Assembly (NCBI GenBank): GCA_041660405.1
Contig: JBAZWL010000013.1
Coordinates: forward strand, 1-64,000
Length of the DNA stretch: 64,000 nucleotides
Direction: 5' to 3'
Origin: Taibaiella sp041660405
GTDB taxonomy: Bacteria; Bacteroidota; Bacteroidia; Chitinophagales; Chitinophagaceae
Part shown: positions 1 through 8,841 of the stretch, piece after piece
Numbering within the stretch: the stretch's first letter is position 1
How the letters are laid out: every line of letters starts with the position of its first letter
Position numbers and translations under genes: made by a program
Notes under the pieces: generated by a model
Told to the model about the DNA's origin: nothing
What the model saw: the letters and a program-made list of their open reading frames with translations, nothing else
Databases searched by the model: none

Positions 1-645
1 AAGTACGACTGCGTTATTCATTATAAAGAATTTATGATATAAACCAGAAACCACTGATTGATAAATAATATCGCCCTTAGTCTTACATTGCATTTTAATT
101 TTTATTCTTGCAACATAAGTCTCTACTGTTTTTTGCGAGATACATAAATCTGTCGCTATTTTTTTCGCTGTATGCCCTGTTAGAATTTGTTTCAAAATCT
201 GAAATTCTCTTGGAGCAAGAACAGCATGATCAAAATACTCGCCTAGACTAAAACCTTCATCGCTTTGATTTTCAGCCTGCTCTTTTTTAGAAATTTTAAG
301 ATCATCTACATTAACAACAGAGGCAATAATGCCAACAATTTTACCACGCTCATCTATCATCGGGTGTTTATTAAGCAGTACTATCGTTTCACCATTGGGC
401 TGAGCTTGAGGCTCCAAAACATTACAAAGTGAAACACCCTGCATCGCCTTGATATCGCCACTTTTATAAAGATGAGAATATTTTTTCCAGATAAAGTGCT
501 CATCTGTTTTATCAATACACGCCTGCGCTGAATCTTGACCCGCATTCTGAGCAAAACGTTCATTACAATAAATAATACGATGCGTTAAGTCTTTAGCGCA
601 GATAGCGGTGTTTAATTGTGAAAATATATTTTGGGCAAGATTCAT
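1..645 (-). CDS. PAS-LuxR transcriptional regulator (3' end off the window)
   Basis: Partial gene: the reading frame is open through base 1, so the C-terminus lies outside the window; at least 215 residues are visible. The ATG at 645 follows a good ribosome site (CGAAAGGAG, 650-658). Residues about 1-115 look like a PAS sensor fold (AICAKDLTHRIIYCNERFAQ near the start). Residues about 140-200 are a LuxR/GerE helix-turn-helix (LAPREFQILKQILTGHTAKKIA, then ISQKTVETYVARIKIKMQC). There is no receiver domain, so this is a one-component regulator. It is a paralogue of the regulator at 14715-15470, and the two bracket the accessory region. It may bind the palindromes described at 2277, 3532, 7150, 13087 and 16732; that link is inference. 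Confidence 0.85.
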   Translation of the reverse strand, partial: MNLAQNIFSQLNTAICAKDLTHRIIYCNERFAQNAGQDSAQACIDKTDEHFIWKKYSHLYKSGDIKAMQGVSLCNVLEPQAQPNGETIVLLNKHPMIDERGKIVGIIASVVNVDDLKISKKEQAENQSDEGFSLGEYFDHAVLAPREFQILKQILTGHTAKKIATDLCISQKTVETYVARIKIKMQCKTKGDIIYQSVVSGLYHKFFIMNNAVVL

Positions 646-708
646 AGTATCTCCTTTCGTTTATTTTCTTTTACCATGCTTTTGGGAGTTTGAATAGCAT
701 TACTGAGG

Positions 709-2217
709 CTATTTATATGTTTGTAATGGATAATTTCCTGTGGCTGTCTGATCGGGTTCATCATCAAATTTCCCACTGAAGTCATCCTGCGTAGTTTTTA
801 AGTAAATTTTTGTAAATATATTACGTAATTTCTCACCAAACTCACTCATTAATTTCTCTTGAACATGACCTTTACTATTGTTTGAAACAATGACTTTATA
901 CACTGTTCGTTTATCTTGGGCAGAAATTGGCTCGCGCAAACAACTGCTCATCATTTCTTCAAAATCATATTTTAACATTATACAATGCTGCATTAACTCT
1001 TTTAGCAATTTACTAAGATGCTTTTCATATAATTCCTCTGCTGGATTTGCTGACCATAATAGCAGCATTGGAAAGCTGTGAGCCGGTAATAGATAACAAC
1101 GTAAACGATACCTTATAATAAGTTTTATTTGGTCTTGAAGATTTTTTGTTTTTGAAATGTTTATGGCTGTTAGGGCCCCAATATGCGTCTCGTTATTTGT
1201 CTCGTACTTATTTGCAAGCTCAATCATAGTCACCGTCCAATTTTTGGAGGGAAACGCTGGCTCTATTGATAATATTTTCTCGGAAAAATTAACAATAGGG
1301 ATTTGCTTAAAAACAAATAATCCTCCTCTGTTAATTTCTGCTTTTAACTTAAGTAATGCCTCATTAATACGACCGCCGTTATAAATTTCATCAAGAATAC
1401 AACTATAATTTGATGGTAGAGGACTGTTTAAAAAATTCCTAATTATTTCGACAATAAATACCCTTTCTTCAATAGATACATATTGAAAATCATAGCTCTC
1501 ATTTGAAAAAAAACGATGTATCCCCACGGCATGAAAAATTGGTCCGGAAAATCTGAAAAATATATATGAATTTAAATTCGATGGAATAATTTTGTAACAA
1601 AAATATTCCACACACCATTTGTACCACTGTTTTTTAATGTGTGTTTCTTGAGATAAGTCTAATCTTGGGTTTGCCAACAATAATGGAAGATATTTTGCTG
1701 CATCTGAAAGTGAATGTTTTGCACTCATTATCAAAGAGATATAATGAGCGAACATATTAGTTTCGGTAACTGCATCACCTTCTATTAAGACATTAGGGTC
1801 AGTACGCGGATCATTGAGTAATAGTCTAGCGATGGATTCATAACTTATAAAAGGAAGTTCTAACACTTGTGCAAGTGGACTTTTTAAACAAATATTTCCA
1901 CCATTATCTATCACCTTACTACGTAAATTAGGATTAATTTTATGATTTTCCAGTAAAATTTCAACAGCTCGTGGGTTCGGCCGCTTAATTGCAATGCATA
2001 GTGGAAACTCATCTTTAAAGGGTAGATTAGGATCCGTCGATTCATGTTGTAATAATATAAACAAGCTTTTATTTGAAAGGTTAAGAAGCGCTGCATGTAA
2101 AGCATTTTCTCCATCCTTAACAGGCAAATTAGGATTTGCGCCTTGACGAAGAAGTTTAGAAACACTTTCAGTTTTGTCAGCAACTACAGCCTCATATAAT
2201 TGTAATTCTAGTGACAT
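709..2217 (-). CDS. ankyrin repeat protein
   Basis: 502 residues. About four ankyrin repeats occupy residues 1-145, each ending in a DPNL/NPNL-type turn (LLRQGANPNLPVKDGENALHA, then DPNLPFKDEFPLCIA, INPNL, TDPNV). The remaining 350 residues are not recognised and look mostly helical. There is no signal peptide or membrane segment. Start ATG at 2217 is preceded by GCGAGGA. The promoter region carries a perfect palindrome (2277-2297) shared with the divergent transporter gene. Ankyrin proteins of Legionellales are often secreted host-directed effectors, but no secretion signal is visible here, so an effector role is inference only. Confidence 0.85.
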   Translation of the reverse strand: MSLELQLYEAVVADKTESVSKLLRQGANPNLPVKDGENALHAALLNLSNKSLFILLQHESTDPNLPFKDEFPLCIAIKRPNPRAVEILLENHKINPNLRSKVIDNGGNICLKSPLAQVLELPFISYESIARLLLNDPRTDPNVLIEGDAVTETNMFAHYISLIMSAKHSLSDAAKYLPLLLANPRLDLSQETHIKKQWYKWCVEYFCYKIIPSNLNSYIFFRFSGPIFHAVGIHRFFSNESYDFQYVSIEERVFIVEIIRNFLNSPLPSNYSCILDEIYNGGRINEALLKLKAEINRGGLFVFKQIPIVNFSEKILSIEPAFPSKNWTVTMIELANKYETNNETHIGALTAINISKTKNLQDQIKLIIRYRLRCYLLPAHSFPMLLLWSANPAEELYEKHLSKLLKELMQHCIMLKYDFEEMMSSCLREPISAQDKRTVYKVIVSNNSKGHVQEKLMSEFGEKLRNIFTKIYLKTTQDDFSGKFDDEPDQTATGNYPLQTYK

Positions 2218-2276
2218 AAATCCTCGCTTATCTTACTGCCTTATCATGAGTATGTGCCACAATCCTTCAATAACAC

Positions 2277-2297
2277 AAGTCAGGATTTTCCTGACTT
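2277..2297. promoter_or_regulatory. palindromic operator, copy 1 (shared by divergent genes)
   Basis: Perfect inverted repeat: arms AAGTCAGGA and TCCTGACTT around TTT. Toward the plus-strand gene a -10-like GTAGACT starts at 2318, 21 bases from the palindrome edge. Toward the minus-strand ankyrin gene, CATACT lies at 2254-2249, 23 bases away. The palindrome would be centred near -44, overlapping the -35 position, as for LuxR-type activators. An identical sequence occurs at 13087-13107. Confidence 0.75.
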
Positions 2298-2354
2298 TAA
2301 CCTATTTTATCCTTACAGTAGACTGCATATATATTGCATATAAAGTAGGTCTTA

Positions 2355-3518
2355 ATGATAAAAGCACAAAGAACTCAATGGGCAATGATCCTTGCTTTGG
2401 TGCTTGTTGGGCTCAATCTGCGTCCTTCTATGGCTGGAATAGGGCCTTTAGTGAATGCTGTTCAAACAGATATTTCTACCAGTTACAGCATGCTTTCTTT
2501 ATTAACAACTTTACCCGTGTTAGTGATGGGTTTTGCTATGTTATATGGGATGCGATTTGCCATTTGGTTTGGCGAGCGTCGCTGCGTTGCTTTGGGACTG
2601 ATGATCATTGCAATTGCAAATTTTGCTAGATTTTATACTGATGATATGATGGATTTGATTTTAACAGCAGTCATTGCTGGTGTTGGCATTGCTATTATTC
2701 AGTCAGTGATCCCTACCCTTATTAAAAAAAATTTTGTAAATTCTGTACCTTTATTCATGGGCGTTTATGTGAGCGCTATTATGGGTGGCGCAGCATTGGC
2801 TGCTTCTACAGTTACATATATTGAAATTTATTTGCACAGTTGGAGAGCAACATTAGCTATTTGGTCAATATTAGCAGCGGTGGCATTTTCTATATGGTTA
2901 TTTGTTTTCCCTGATACTCAAAAATCTTCCTTAAAACAAACTGATATTATAAAATATGACTCTTTAGTAAGAAATCCTCGTGCTTGGTTATTGGGAATTT
3001 TTTTTGGTTTAAATACATCTGCTTATACTTGTGTGCTCGCTTGGTTGCCAGCATATTATTTAGAGCAAAGTTGGCAGAGCACGCGAGCTGGTTTATTGCT
3101 TGCATTTGTAACATTCATAGAAGTGATTGCAGGGCTGACAATACCTGCAATAGCCAATAAGAAAAAAGATCGTCGCCCCATATTATTTTTTCTGATATTT
3201 TCACTGATGATAGGATTTATAGGTTTAATGTTTGCGCCTATACAATATTCATTACTTTGGGCGGGATTATTGGGATTGGGGATTGGTGGTTTGTTTCCCA
3301 TGAGTTTAATTGTTGCCATGGATCAAGTTGAATCAGCAAGCGGCGCAGGCCAGCTAACATCTTTCGTGCAAGGAATCGGTTATTTAATAGCAGGATGCGC
3401 CCCATTTTTTGCAGCCTATATTCGCGATGCTTCTTCAAGTTTTTATTTTTCATGGTTGTTATTGATCATGATGAGTATCATCATGATAGCAATGGCACCA
3501 CGATTTTCTCCGCGCTAA
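2355..3518 (+). CDS. MFS transporter, CynX/NimT-like
   Basis: 387 residues, about 12 hydrophobic segments, inner membrane. The N-terminal block LNLRPSMAGIGPLVNAVQTD and the following SLLTTLPVLVMG are typical of the CynX/NimT branch of the major facilitator superfamily (cyanate, 2-nitroimidazole and related small solutes). The substrate here is unknown. ATG at 2355 is preceded by AGTAGG. It is divergent from the ankyrin gene and has the palindrome at 2277-2297 upstream. Its last 59 codons are duplicated at 6246-6431 with about 95 percent identity. Confidence 0.85.
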   Translation: MIKAQRTQWAMILALVLVGLNLRPSMAGIGPLVNAVQTDISTSYSMLSLLTTLPVLVMGFAMLYGMRFAIWFGERRCVALGLMIIAIANFARFYTDDMMDLILTAVIAGVGIAIIQSVIPTLIKKNFVNSVPLFMGVYVSAIMGGAALAASTVTYIEIYLHSWRATLAIWSILAAVAFSIWLFVFPDTQKSSLKQTDIIKYDSLVRNPRAWLLGIFFGLNTSAYTCVLAWLPAYYLEQSWQSTRAGLLLAFVTFIEVIAGLTIPAIANKKKDRRPILFFLIFSLMIGFIGLMFAPIQYSLLWAGLLGLGIGGLFPMSLIVAMDQVESASGAGQLTSFVQGIGYLIAGCAPFFAAYIRDASSSFYFSWLLLIMMSIIMIAMAPRFSPR

Positions 3519-3531
3519 GCAAATTTGTTGA

Positions 3532-3552
3532 CTATCGGGAATTTCCTGACAG
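3532..3552. promoter_or_regulatory. palindromic operator, copy 2
   Basis: CTATCGGGA-ATT-TCCTGACAG; the right arm matches the perfect copies at 7 of 9 positions, the left arm at 5 of 9. GTAAACT, a -10-like element, starts at 3572, 20 bases downstream, the same spacing as at the other copies. It stands in front of the gene at 3629. Confidence 0.6.
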
Positions 3553-3628
3553 ACAAACCTAGTGTCAGTCTGTAAACTCACAATTAAGCCATAGTAAAAC
3601 AAAATTATTATCCTTGGAGATAAAGAGC

Positions 3629-5434
3629 ATGCGATTTAAAGACCTTTCAAAAGAAATAAAAAAAACTTTTTCAATCCAAGATTTATGTGATATTTGTGAA
3701 GCCAATCCATCTGAAGTTGAATCGATACTACGTTATATCAATGATAAAGAAACAGATACAAATCCTGATTTTGAAATCGACCAAGCTATGCTTGAATATT
3801 TTGCACGCCCTAATGCTTTGTCTCATATTATGATGGTGGGTTACAAGCGTAATAATCAGAACTATGCTCCAGCATATTTACTACTCCTATATTGTCACTT
3901 GACTCTCTATATAGATTTAGCCCCAATTCAGCATACAATTGCTGGCACATATCTGGCTAGCTACATGCAAAATTTAATAAGTGAATCACAGTATAATCTG
4001 ATTCTTTTTTTAATTTCCAATGAGGAACTTAGACTTACCATTAATATAGTTCAAATATATAGTGAAATATTTAATTCAACTTTACTGTTAACTTTATTAA
4101 AATTTAAAGATAAATTTGTTACGCAAAGAGTAAAGCTGGTTAGTGACTTACTCCTTGAGAACGGCTTGAATCTGCTGAAAGGATCTATTGATAAAGCTTT
4201 TTTGATCATTAGAGCAATTCATCAATATGATATCCCCTATACACATCCTATATTAACTGATCTGGCTGAAAAAATTATTGGCAAAGATAAAAAATTTCCT
4301 GAAAGTGAAAATGAATTAATTGAAGCATTATATATTGCTGTAGCAAAAGATCGCCTCGACCCATCGCTTGATATCAAAACCGCACTAAATGCGAAAGAGA
4401 GATTTAAAAAAAGGGAGACTTTATATGAAAAAAATATTTATGATTACGATGTAAAAGATATCCCATTTCTAGCAACTTTCTTTTCAGGCATAGGCGCAAA
4501 GTTCTCTAAAACAATAGTAGTTGATGCATTATCAAAAAACTATTCGCAAATCTTAGATTTTGTTGAATATTTACGCTACTCTGGCGCAGATGTTAATGCT
4601 CAAAAACACGATACTAGCGCACTCACGACTCTTGAATGGAGCTATTCGCCATCCGAGAAACAACAGATTATTTTGTTTTACCTAATTATTGCTGGCATCG
4701 ATATAAAAAAATATAGTGAAAATGTATTTAACTTGGCGACCCAGGATTGTACAAACACTTATTCACTTTATTCACTTAAAGCATTTTTCAAAACCACTCA
4801 GAATATAAACGCCAAAAACTATCGTCAACTCACGCTTTTGATGAAAACCTTGATATTTGGAAATGCAGATCTCAGCAAAGTTCATCTGCTACTTGCTAAC
4901 GGTGCTAATATTAATGTTAAAAACGATATGGGTTTTACTGCATTGAATTTTTGTGCAAACAAACCAGCTATTTTAGCTGAACTTACACTTTGGCAGAAAT
5001 TAAACATTGATACAACACTTCAAGATACTACACCATTTGAAAAAAAAATTATTTCTATTTTAACTCGCTACATTCAAATAAACACCCCAACACTTTCCTG
5101 GTTTTACTCTGAACCTGACGAAGTTTCACAAGTTCGTACCGTGTTGAATACTATTAATGAATACCTGCATGATACAGCGGATGGCGATAGCACATGCCTT
5201 GTAAATTTGGACTCAAAGGAAAAAAGAACAATCAATTTAAAAGAATTTTTATCAAACGCCATTAGTGAATTGAAAAAAAATAAAAACATGCCCAATAGTC
5301 AAAAAACTTTATTAGCCTTATATCAACGGCTGATTCATTATTTGGATAATCATTTGAAATTATCGTTAAAACTTGAGCTTTCAGCAGTCAAGACACCTGC
5401 TTCTGAAACTCGTTTGACGTCATTAGTCATCTAG
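3629..5434 (+). CDS. ankyrin-type protein with conserved C-terminal domain
   Basis: 601 residues from ATG 3629, chosen because GGAGA at 3616-3620 sits 8 bases upstream; an in-frame TTG at 3614 overlaps that ribosome site and is less likely. The N-terminal motif FSIQDLCDICEANPSEVESI (residues about 15-34) recurs in the relic at 7195-7610. Ankyrin-like units occur near residues 308-335 (YLRYSGADVNAQKHDTSALT) and 418-450 (HLLLANGANINVKNDMGFTA). Residues about 469-530 form a block (FEKK, RYIQ, W, EP.EV, INEY, A.GD) shared with the broken gene at 5457-6233 and with fragments near 7360-7470, so this is a local paralogous family. No signal peptide. Function unknown; it may be a host-directed effector. 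Confidence 0.8.
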   Translation: MRFKDLSKEIKKTFSIQDLCDICEANPSEVESILRYINDKETDTNPDFEIDQAMLEYFARPNALSHIMMVGYKRNNQNYAPAYLLLLYCHLTLYIDLAPIQHTIAGTYLASYMQNLISESQYNLILFLISNEELRLTINIVQIYSEIFNSTLLLTLLKFKDKFVTQRVKLVSDLLLENGLNLLKGSIDKAFLIIRAIHQYDIPYTHPILTDLAEKIIGKDKKFPESENELIEALYIAVAKDRLDPSLDIKTALNAKERFKKRETLYEKNIYDYDVKDIPFLATFFSGIGAKFSKTIVVDALSKNYSQILDFVEYLRYSGADVNAQKHDTSALTTLEWSYSPSEKQQIILFYLIIAGIDIKKYSENVFNLATQDCTNTYSLYSLKAFFKTTQNINAKNYRQLTLLMKTLIFGNADLSKVHLLLANGANINVKNDMGFTALNFCANKPAILAELTLWQKLNIDTTLQDTTPFEKKIISILTRYIQINTPTLSWFYSEPDEVSQVRTVLNTINEYLHDTADGDSTCLVNLDSKEKRTINLKEFLSNAISELKKNKNMPNSQKTLLALYQRLIHYLDNHLKLSLKLELSAVKTPASETRLTSLVI

Positions 5435-5456
5435 CGCAGCAGCCTAGGTTTTGATA

Positions 5457-6233
5457 TTATATGTCGCATTTTTTATTGTTTGTATTAAAGGTCTTCAACT
5501 GTTCATCCAAGTGTTGAACGCATCGGTTACAAATAGTCGATAACATTTCATCCCCAACAGTACTTGATAAAATGTCTTTTAATCCAATAATGGGTCCCTG
5601 CCCAATGTGCATTTAAGTGAGCACTTGACCATCACCCTCAGCGTCAATACCAAAGTATTCGTTTATTTTATTCATCAAATCCTTTGCTTCCGTGACTTCA
5701 ACGGGTTCAGTAAGCCAGAAAATCATAGTTGTTCTTTCTTGTATATATTTTTTTAAAACAGCCATCACTTTTTTCTCAAGGCTTGTTTTATCGTCTTTAT
5801 TTAAAAAAATATTATCAATCTCATTTTCTAATACTATTTTTTTTAGCTTGTTTATTGCTACATGTATAATAAAGTCTGCCTCTTGATCAGAGACATCATG
5901 TAATGATGCAGGATACTGAAGCAGATAATGCAGTATTGACCATTTTATAGAATTTATCCCAGTTCCACCGCCTGCCTCTAATATTTTTAAGAGAGCTTGT
6001 TGCGGATCTTCATTGTTATGTAAATTTTCCAATGGACGACAAAGTACCTTAACAGCGCGAAAAAGACGATAGCCTCCCAATGTAAGATTATTTAACACCG
6101 GACTAAATCTCCAATGTACATAATGGTATTTTGCGCCATTAAGCCCCCAGTTTAAATTTTGTATGGTAATTTTTTCACATAGGGTGTCCACAAGCGTATT
6201 TATTGTTTCAATATTCAGTGTTGTCTTAATCAT
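5457..6233 (-). pseudogene. broken paralogue of the 3629 ankyrin-type protein
   Basis: An open frame 6233-5613 (206 residues) carries the conserved C-terminal block of the family: SLEKKVMAVLKKYIQERT, then EPVEVTEAKDLMNKINEYFG and AEGDG. An in-frame TAA follows at 5615-5613. After it the same frame continues for about 50 codons (LKDILSS, then VQHLDEQLK) to a second stop at 5457. That tail resembles the end of the 3629 protein (LKEFLSNAI, LIHYLDNHLK), so the TAA looks like a premature stop. The 5' side is also abnormal: no ribosome site precedes the ATG, and a duplicated transporter fragment begins 13 bases upstream. It is probably a decayed gene missing its N-terminal half. Confidence 0.7.
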
Positions 6234-6245
6234 TAATCACCAATC

Positions 6246-6431
6246 AAGCGGCGCAGGCCAGCTAACATCTTTCGTGCAAGGAATCGGTTATTTAATAGCA
6301 GGATGCGCCCCATTTGCTGCAGCCTATATTCGCGATGCTTCTTCAAGTTTTTATTTTTCATGGTTGTTACTGATCATGATGAGCATCATCATGCTAGCGA
6401 TGGCACGACGATTTTCTCCGCGCTAAGCAAA
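6246..6431 (+). repeat. duplicated 3' end of the MFS transporter gene
   Basis: This 186-base stretch repeats bases 3338-3523 with only about eight differences. It encodes the last 59 residues of the transporter (SGAGQLTSFVQGIGYLIAG onward) plus the stop codon and eight bases beyond it. It has no start of its own and sits between two minus-strand reading frames. It is a dead gene fragment produced by duplication. Confidence 0.85.
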
Positions 6432-7086
6432 CAGGCTTAATTGGACTCGATAAATTGCTCTGATTTTTCGGTAAGTTGACAGCACTTAAAGATAAATTCC
6501 ATACTTTGCAATTCAATTTAGACTGCACATTACCGGACTTTGCTTTCTTGTGTATTTCAGCAGGACCCAAGTATTTGTTCGGTTTTTTTAAAATATTCAA
6601 AACATCATTATGATCTAGTCCTTTTCCTGAAATGGTTGATTCTAAATTTTTTAGTAAATCCAAACCCTTTTGCATGACTTCTATATAGCGTTTTATATGA
6701 TTTTGAACATCTCTTGACGAACAATTTTCAGGTAAAGCTAAATATTTCATTTGCAAATCCGCCACTTCATTAAATGCAACAATATTTAATGGGCACTCTT
6801 GCAAAGTACGCTTTATTTGCTCATCTAATGTCTGTTTTATAAGCATAAATGTTGATGCTGAGGATATATTAACCTCCTGAGAACACACTAAAACGCTTGT
6901 GCCCTCTACGTTTTGTGACTTTTCTTGTATTATTTGTGTCGATGGTTGAGCATTCTCAATAACAGATTGTGTGGTTAATTGTTGTGATAATAAATCCTCT
7001 GCAGCAATTACAGTTTCATGATGCATAACTGTTAATTCAATATCTTTTGTTGGTTGTGTTGTTGTGAAAAATTTAAACACTATCAT
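6394..7086 (-). CDS. uncharacterised protein, C-terminus altered by duplication
   Basis: 230 residues, not recognised. The N-terminal 100 residues are polar and Gln/Thr/Ser-rich. Residues about 80-170 look alpha-helical (TLDEQIKRTL, VQNHIKRYIEVMQKGLDLLK). No signal peptide or membrane segment. The start ATG at 7086 has a very strong ribosome site (AGGAGGT, 7087-7093). Upstream lies a palindrome (7150-7170) with GTAGATT at 21 bases, so it belongs to the same predicted regulon as its neighbours. The last 11-12 codons (CLARRKSSCHR) are read antisense from the duplicated transporter fragment, so the native C-terminus has been replaced or lost. Confidence 0.6.
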   Translation of the reverse strand: MIVFKFFTTTQPTKDIELTVMHHETVIAAEDLLSQQLTTQSVIENAQPSTQIIQEKSQNVEGTSVLVCSQEVNISSASTFMLIKQTLDEQIKRTLQECPLNIVAFNEVADLQMKYLALPENCSSRDVQNHIKRYIEVMQKGLDLLKNLESTISGKGLDHNDVLNILKKPNKYLGPAEIHKKAKSGNVQSKLNCKVWNLSLSAVNLPKNQSNLSSPIKPVCLARRKSSCHR

Positions 7087-7149
7087 ACCTCCTGATAACT
7101 ATTGTTAGATAATATATTTAGCAATCTACCATAGTGGTGGATATGGCGA

Positions 7150-7170
7150 AAGTCGGGGAAAACCTGACAT
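7150..7170. promoter_or_regulatory. palindromic operator, copy 3
   Basis: AAGTCGGGG-AAA-ACCTGACAT; each arm matches the perfect copies at 7 of 9 positions. On the minus strand CTATGGTAGATT follows, with GTAGATT 21 bases from the palindrome edge. It serves the gene starting at 7086. Confidence 0.65.
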
Positions 7171-7194
7171 GAAATCTGAATTAAATAATATACA

Positions 7195-7610
7195 ATACTT
7201 ATTAATGGAGCTCATGAAACAAACATCGTGCTATTTCAAGAACTTCCAAAATAAACAAAAAAAAATTTTCAATTAAAAATCTCAATGATATTTGCAAAGC
7301 CAATCCATCGCATATTGAATTCATTTTACGTTATATCAATGATCAGAAAACAGCATCAAATCCTTTGCTTCTGTGACGTCTAAAGGTTCGATAAACCAAG
7401 AAACCATAGTGGTTCTTTCTTGAATATATTTTTTTAAAATAGCCATCACTTTCTTCTCAAGGCTTATTTTCTGACTATCGGGAATTTCCTGATAGTCAAA
7501 CCTAGTGTCAGAGCAAGGTTTCACAGGTTCGTACTGTGTTGAATGCTATAGGTTTCGACAGTCAAGACATCTTTTACTGAAGCGAGTTTGACGTCATTAA
7601 CCATGTAAAG
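7195..7610. pseudogene. mosaic of ankyrin-family gene fragments
   Basis: No intact gene. Five pieces in a row resemble parts of the loci at 3.5-6.2 kb. About 7205-7356 (plus) is like the 5' end of the 3629 gene and encodes FSIKNLNDICKANPSHIEFI. About 7354-7470 (minus sense) is like 5676-5785 of the broken paralogue (SLEKKVMAILKKYIQERT). About 7471-7511 is like the operator region at 3528-3567. About 7512-7550 is like 5117-5155, and 7557-7608 is like 5385-5434. Both orientations are present, so the region arose by several recombination or deletion events rather than simple decay. Confidence 0.7.
7473..7497. promoter_or_regulatory. palindrome relic (orphan operator copy)
   Basis: 25-base near-perfect palindrome: outer arms GACTATC and GATAGTC, inner GGAA and TTCC, one mismatched pair. 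It contains the family core and is close to the copy at 3530-3552. No -10-like GTARAYT sits at 20-21 bases on the plus side, and it lies inside the fragment mosaic, so it is probably not functional. Confidence 0.5.
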
Positions 7611-7623
7611 TAAGATGTTATGC

Positions 7624-8841
7624 ATGGCTAATATTAAAAAAATTCTTATTATCGGCGGTGGTTTTGCTGGTGTGTGGAGTGCACTCAGTGCAATGCGACA
7701 TTGCATTTTATTAAATAAAGAAAAAGAACTTGAGATCACATTAATTAATAAAGATAATTATCATGGTTTACGCCCACGTTTTTATGAAGAAGATTTGTCG
7801 AAGACACGTATCCCCTTAGAAAAAATATTAACCCCATACGGGATAAAGCTTGTAATCGGTGAAGTCACTTTAATTGACGCCACCCATCAAAAAGTAGATG
7901 TAAAAACCAGTTCATCAGAGTTAGAAATTCACACCTATGATAAATTAATTTTAGCAGCTGGCAGCCATTTATATGCACCAAATGTGCCTGGATTAGATAC
8001 ATTTGGATTTAATGTAGATACTTATGCTGACGCAAAGCATTTATCGAATCATTTGCATACCTTGCATAAAAAATCGGCTAAAGGACAATATACTGCCGTT
8101 GTCGTGGGTGGCGGTTTTACGGGTTTAGAAGTGGCAACGGATTTGATTGATCGCTTAAGAAAAATAGCCCCTGATAAAAATGATGCGCGGGTGATTATTG
8201 TAGATCATACTGAAATTGGCAGCACCTTAGGCGCAGAGCCTATGCAAGTGGTTAAGCAAGCTTTAAAAGATTTAAATATTGAAACAAAAACTAATGTGCA
8301 CGTATCACGGATAGAGGCAGATCAAGTGATTTTAGATTCTGGTGAAGTCATCGACACACAAACTGTAATTTGGTCCGCAGGCATGCGCGCAAGTGCGCTC
8401 ACAAAATTGTTTTCTGAAGACTTAGACAAATGGGGACGCATTCTCGTTGATAAATATTTACACATTACAAATGTAAATAATTGTTTTGCTGCAGGTGATG
8501 TTGCAAAAGCCATGACAGATGAAGCACATCCTTCTCTTTTGTGCTGTCAACATGCCATGCCACAAGGTCGGTGGGCAGGACATAATGCTGTTGCAGATTT
8601 ATTTAATCAACCTTTAATTCCCTATGAACAGAAAAAATTCGTCAGCATTATTGATTTAGGATCTTGGGGCGCAGTCTACGCAGAAGGCTGGGAACAACAT
8701 TTAGTTTCACAACAACAAGAAGCTAAAGAATTAAAATTATACGTCAATCATAATCGCATTTTACCTTTAACCAGCGGCAATATTGATGAATTACTTTATG
8801 AAGCTGCGCCTGTATTTCGGGCAATGCCAATGACGGAATAA
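7624..8841 (+). CDS. NDH-2-like NAD(P)/FAD-dependent oxidoreductase
   Basis: 405 residues from ATG 7624; TAAAGTAAG (7606-7614) is correctly spaced for it, while an in-frame ATG at 7615 directly abuts that site. There are two dinucleotide-binding motifs: FAD at residues about 5-20 (KILIIGGGFAGVWSA) and NAD near residue 160 (AVVVGGGFTGLEVATDLID), and the C-terminal FAD contact AAGDVA. This is the layout of type II NADH dehydrogenases, single-subunit non-proton-pumping enzymes that pass electrons from NADH to quinone on the inner face of the membrane. The true electron acceptor cannot be read from the sequence. It directly follows the fragment mosaic and may have lost its original promoter. Confidence 0.8.
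   Translation: MANIKKILIIGGGFAGVWSALSAMRHCILLNKEKELEITLINKDNYHGLRPRFYEEDLSKTRIPLEKILTPYGIKLVIGEVTLIDATHQKVDVKTSSSELEIHTYDKLILAAGSHLYAPNVPGLDTFGFNVDTYADAKHLSNHLHTLHKKSAKGQYTAVVVGGGFTGLEVATDLIDRLRKIAPDKNDARVIIVDHTEIGSTLGAEPMQVVKQALKDLNIETKTNVHVSRIEADQVILDSGEVIDTQTVIWSAGMRASALTKLFSEDLDKWGRILVDKYLHITNVNNCFAAGDVAKAMTDEAHPSLLCCQHAMPQGRWAGHNAVADLFNQPLIPYEQKKFVSIIDLGSWGAVYAEGWEQHLVSQQQEAKELKLYVNHNRILPLTSGNIDELLYEAAPVFRAMPMTE

Noticed and set aside
6163..6426. Possible short membrane protein on the plus strand
   Set aside because: It is the duplicated transporter 3' end preceded by chance codons; no ribosome site.
3338..7610. Insertion sequence as the cause of the duplications
   Set aside because: No transposase, terminal inverted repeats or target-site duplications could be found.
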